From: Mariprofundaceae bacterium | GTDB taxonomy: Bacteria; Pseudomonadota; Zetaproteobacteria; Mariprofundales; Mariprofundaceae | Direction of reading: 5' to 3' | NCBI GenBank assembly: GCA_030950835.1 | Contig: JAUZQU010000010.1 | Location: 1 to 8,099 of the forward strand | Length of the DNA: 8,099 nt | Part shown: positions 6,281 through 8,099 of the stretch, piece by piece | Layout of the letters: each line of letters starts with the position of its first letter | Numbering within the stretch: position 1 is the first letter of the stretch | Notes under the pieces: model-generated | Database searches by the model: none | What the model saw: only the letters and a program-made list of their open reading frames with translations | Told to the model about the DNA's origin: nothing | Program-made: the position numbers and the translations under genes

Positions 6281-6988
6281 TTACTTTTCAATCGCCAACA
6301 ATTCAACTTCAAAGATAAGTGTTGAATTAGGGCCGATTTTAGCGCCTGCACCACGTTCACCATAAGCAAGCGCCGCAGGAACATACAATTTATACTTACT
6401 ACCTACTGCCATCAAAGCTACACCTTCAGTCCAACCTTTAATCACACCATTCAAAGGAAAAGAAATCGGCTGACCGCGTGAGTATGAAGAATCAAACTCT
6501 GTACCATCCAATAATGTACCTTTATAATGTACTTTGACTGTATCCGTGGCTTGTGGTTTTTCACCATCACCCTGCACCAACACTTCATACTGCAAACCAC
6601 TATCGGTAACCTTTACGCCTTCTTTTTGCGCATTTTCAGCCAAAAAGGCTTCGCCAGCTGCGCTGTTCTTGGCACCTTTCGCTTTTTGTTCATCCATTTT
6701 AGCTTCTTGTTTTTGTTTAAAGAAAGCCTGCTTAATTTCAGCCGACTCTTTTTGATCCAACAAGGTATACTCATCTTGTAAAACATGGGATACTGCCAAA
6801 GCAAATGCTGCACTGTCCACACCAGCATCCAAACCTTTTAACGAACGCCCTACATCCATACCCATAGCATAGCTGAATTTTTTCACCTCACTATCAAGGT
6901 TGACAGCCTGTTTATCTGCCTCATCTTCACTTGTACACGCCGACATAACCAGCGCCACACCAACCATTATTATCACTTTAAATTTCAT
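6281..6988 (-). CDS. FKBP-type peptidyl-prolyl isomerase lipoprotein (Mip/FkpA-like)
   Basis: A 235-residue envelope foldase that should catalyse cis-trans isomerisation at proline bonds in periplasmic proteins. Residues 1-18 form a lipoprotein signal (K2, K4, hydrophobic 5-15, lipobox M15-S16-A17-C18). Residues about 33-120 are the helical FKBP N-terminal dimerisation domain (KKFSYAMGMDVGRSL...), including a charged, probably coiled stretch at 78-107. Residues about 128-233 are the FKBP catalytic domain with the expected pocket: Y155 (VKVHYKG), F165-D166 (EFDSS), V182-I183 and W186 (GVIKGW), Y209 (LAYGERG) and F226 (LIFEVEL). The start at 6988 is supported by GAGAGG 6 nt upstream and by the signal peptide; the open frame continues to 7066 without a ribosome site. 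It lies 81 bp after guaA and ends at a strong terminator. Mip and FkpA cannot be told apart here. Confidence 0.92.
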   Translation of the reverse strand: MKFKVIIMVGVALVMSACTSEDEADKQAVNLDSEVKKFSYAMGMDVGRSLKGLDAGVDSAAFALAVSHVLQDEYTLLDQKESAEIKQAFFKQKQEAKMDEQKAKGAKNSAAGEAFLAENAQKEGVKVTDSGLQYEVLVQGDGEKPQATDTVKVHYKGTLLDGTEFDSSYSRGQPISFPLNGVIKGWTEGVALMAVGSKYKLYVPAALAYGERGAGAKIGPNSTLIFEVELLAIEK

Positions 6989-7035
6989 TTTAATCCTCTC
7001 ATCTTGATTTTTTAAATTTTCCGTACGGCTAAATA

Positions 7036-7056
7036 TGCCACCAATTCTACGTGGCA
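7036..7056 (-). terminator. Weak hairpin after guaA, possible attenuating terminator
   Basis: TGCCAC and GTGGCA (7036-7041 and 7051-7056) pair perfectly around a 9 nt loop, and on the minus strand TATTTA follows. The stem is only 6 bp and the T run is interrupted, so it may reduce rather than stop transcription from guaA into the PPIase gene. An 8 bp palindrome CCGTACGG lies next to it at 7021-7028. Confidence 0.3.
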
Positions 7057-7069
7057 CAAGCCTCAATCA

Positions 7070-8099
7070 CTATTCCCACTCAATCGTAGCAGGTGGTTTG
7101 CCTGAAACATCATAAACCACCCGATTAATACCTCTAACCTCATTGATAATACGATTAGAGACCTTACCCAACAAGGCATGCGGCAGCTCTGCCCAGCATG
7201 CCGTCATAAAATCTTGTGTTTGCACAGCGCGTAAAGCAACCACCCACTCATAGGTTCGTCCATCACCCATCACACCCACAGATTTAACAGGTAAAAACAC
7301 CACAAAAGCTTGCGATGTTTTGTCATACCAACCTGAATCACGCAGTTCTTCAATAAAAATAGCATCGGCAAGACGCAATAAATCTGCATATTCTTTTTTC
7401 ACTTCACCAAGAATACGCACACCCAAACCAGGACCAGGGAAAGGATGACGATAAACCATTTCACGCGGTAAACCCAAGGCTACGCCAAGTTCACGCACTT
7501 CATCTTTAAACAATTCACGCAACGGCTCAAGTAACTTCAAATGTAATGTATCAGGAAGACCACCTACATTGTGATGGCTTTTGATGGTATGTGCTTTTTT
7601 ATTTTTACCACCCGCCGATTCAATCACATCGGGGTAAATCGTACCTTGTGCCAACCATTTGGCATTGGGCATACGCTCAGCTTCAGCTTGAAATACCTCT
7701 ACAAACTCACGACCAATGATTTTTCGTTTGGCTTCAGGGTCAGTCACGCCTGCCAAATGCCCCAAAAATGCCGCCGAAGCATCAATACGATCAACTTTTA
7801 CGCCAAGATTACCCGCAAACATCTCCATCACTTGCTCGCTTTCGTTTAAGCGCAGCAAACCATTATCAACAAAAATACAGGTCAGCTGATCACCAATCGC
7901 GCGTTGCAACAATACTGCCGCCACCGATGAATCCACCCCACCAGACAAACCAAGAATCACATCTTCATCACCCCCTTGTTGACGAATACTTGCCACAGCC
8001 TCAGCAATATAATCGGGCATATTCCATTCACGTTTACAAGCACAAATATCATGTACACAACGTGAAATCATCGCTACGCCTTGCTTGGTATGCGTGACT
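7070..8099 (-). CDS. guaA: GMP synthase (glutamine-hydrolysing), synthetase and dimerisation domains; 5' end cut by window
   Basis: GuaA converts XMP, ATP and glutamine to GMP, the last step of de novo guanine nucleotide synthesis, in the cytoplasm. The window holds the C-terminal two thirds, about 343 codons. It opens with VTHTKQG, which directly follows the catalytic His-Pro-Glu of the glutaminase domain, so that domain is outside. Next is the ATP pyrophosphatase P-loop S-G-G-V-D-S-S (coded near 7925-7945), then FVDNGLLRLNE, DPEAKRKIIGREF, WLAQGTIYPDVIES, IKSHHNVGGLP and the XMP/dimerisation region with YRHPFPGPGLGVR, SVGVMGDGR, FMTACWAELP and the invariant C-terminus KPPATIEWE. No damage is seen. 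The Met at 8071 is internal, since the frame is open to the window edge and matches the family upstream of it. A same-strand PPIase gene follows after 81 bp. Confidence 0.97.
   Translation of the reverse strand, partial: VTHTKQGVAMISRCVHDICACKREWNMPDYIAEAVASIRQQGGDEDVILGLSGGVDSSVAAVLLQRAIGDQLTCIFVDNGLLRLNESEQVMEMFAGNLGVKVDRIDASAAFLGHLAGVTDPEAKRKIIGREFVEVFQAEAERMPNAKWLAQGTIYPDVIESAGGKNKKAHTIKSHHNVGGLPDTLHLKLLEPLRELFKDEVRELGVALGLPREMVYRHPFPGPGLGVRILGEVKKEYADLLRLADAIFIEELRDSGWYDKTSQAFVVFLPVKSVGVMGDGRTYEWVVALRAVQTQDFMTACWAELPHALLGKVSNRIINEVRGINRVVYDVSGKPPATIEWE

Noticed and set aside
6989..7066. N-terminal extension of the PPIase to 7066
   Set aside because: The extension lacks a ribosome site and would bury the lipoprotein signal peptide; GAGAGG sits 6 nt before the ATG at 6988.
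8069..8071. ATG at 8071 as the start of a short, synthetase-only GuaA
   Set aside because: Codons from 8098 down to 8072 read VTHTKQGVA, which matches the end of the GuaA glutaminase domain, so the gene continues outside the window.

Overview
The window reads as an ordinary chromosomal segment from a moderately AT-rich Gram-negative proteobacterium. TolB, two lipoproteins with lipoboxes, a Mip/FkpA-type periplasmic PPIase, BolA and YhbY point that way. GuaA and BolA have a beta/gamma/zeta-proteobacterial flavour; a zetaproteobacterial origin is possible but is only an impression without a database search. I see no mobile element, CRISPR array, tRNA or rRNA.

Left part (1-1610, + strand): the 3' portion of a geranylgeranyl-reductase-like FAD oxidoreductase, cut by the window edge, overlaps by 10 bp a MutT-like Nudix hydrolase. 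A hairpin at 1572-1609 separates this unit from convergent genes on the minus strand.

Second part (1616-2803, - strand): a diguanylate cyclase whose N-terminus is a Rossmann-like nucleotide-binding domain rather than a usual PAS/GAF/REC sensor, followed after about 75 bp by a tiny orphan lipoprotein. A good sigma70-type promoter (2827-2855) drives the cyclase, and a divergent unit starts on its other side.

Third part (2908-4612, + strand): yhbY, bolA and an M24B Xaa-Pro-type peptidase are packed tightly (5 bp gap, then a 4 bp ATGA overlap) and are probably one operon joining ribosome assembly, Fe-S/redox and peptide turnover functions.

Fourth part (4613-4939): a gap of about 330 bp between convergent genes. 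On the minus strand it carries a broken coding remnant whose 3' piece resembles the C-terminus of cupin-type mannose-6-phosphate isomerases.

Right part (4940-8099, - strand): guaA (5' end outside the window), an FKBP-type lipoprotein PPIase, and tolB. A near-perfect terminator hairpin lies between the PPIase gene and tolB and forms most of the tolB leader. tolB is not followed by pal, so it is separated from the usual tol-pal cluster on its downstream side.

The most notable item is the Rossmann-GGDEF fusion. The rest is mostly conserved housekeeping sequence and I do not see a clearly new multi-gene system.
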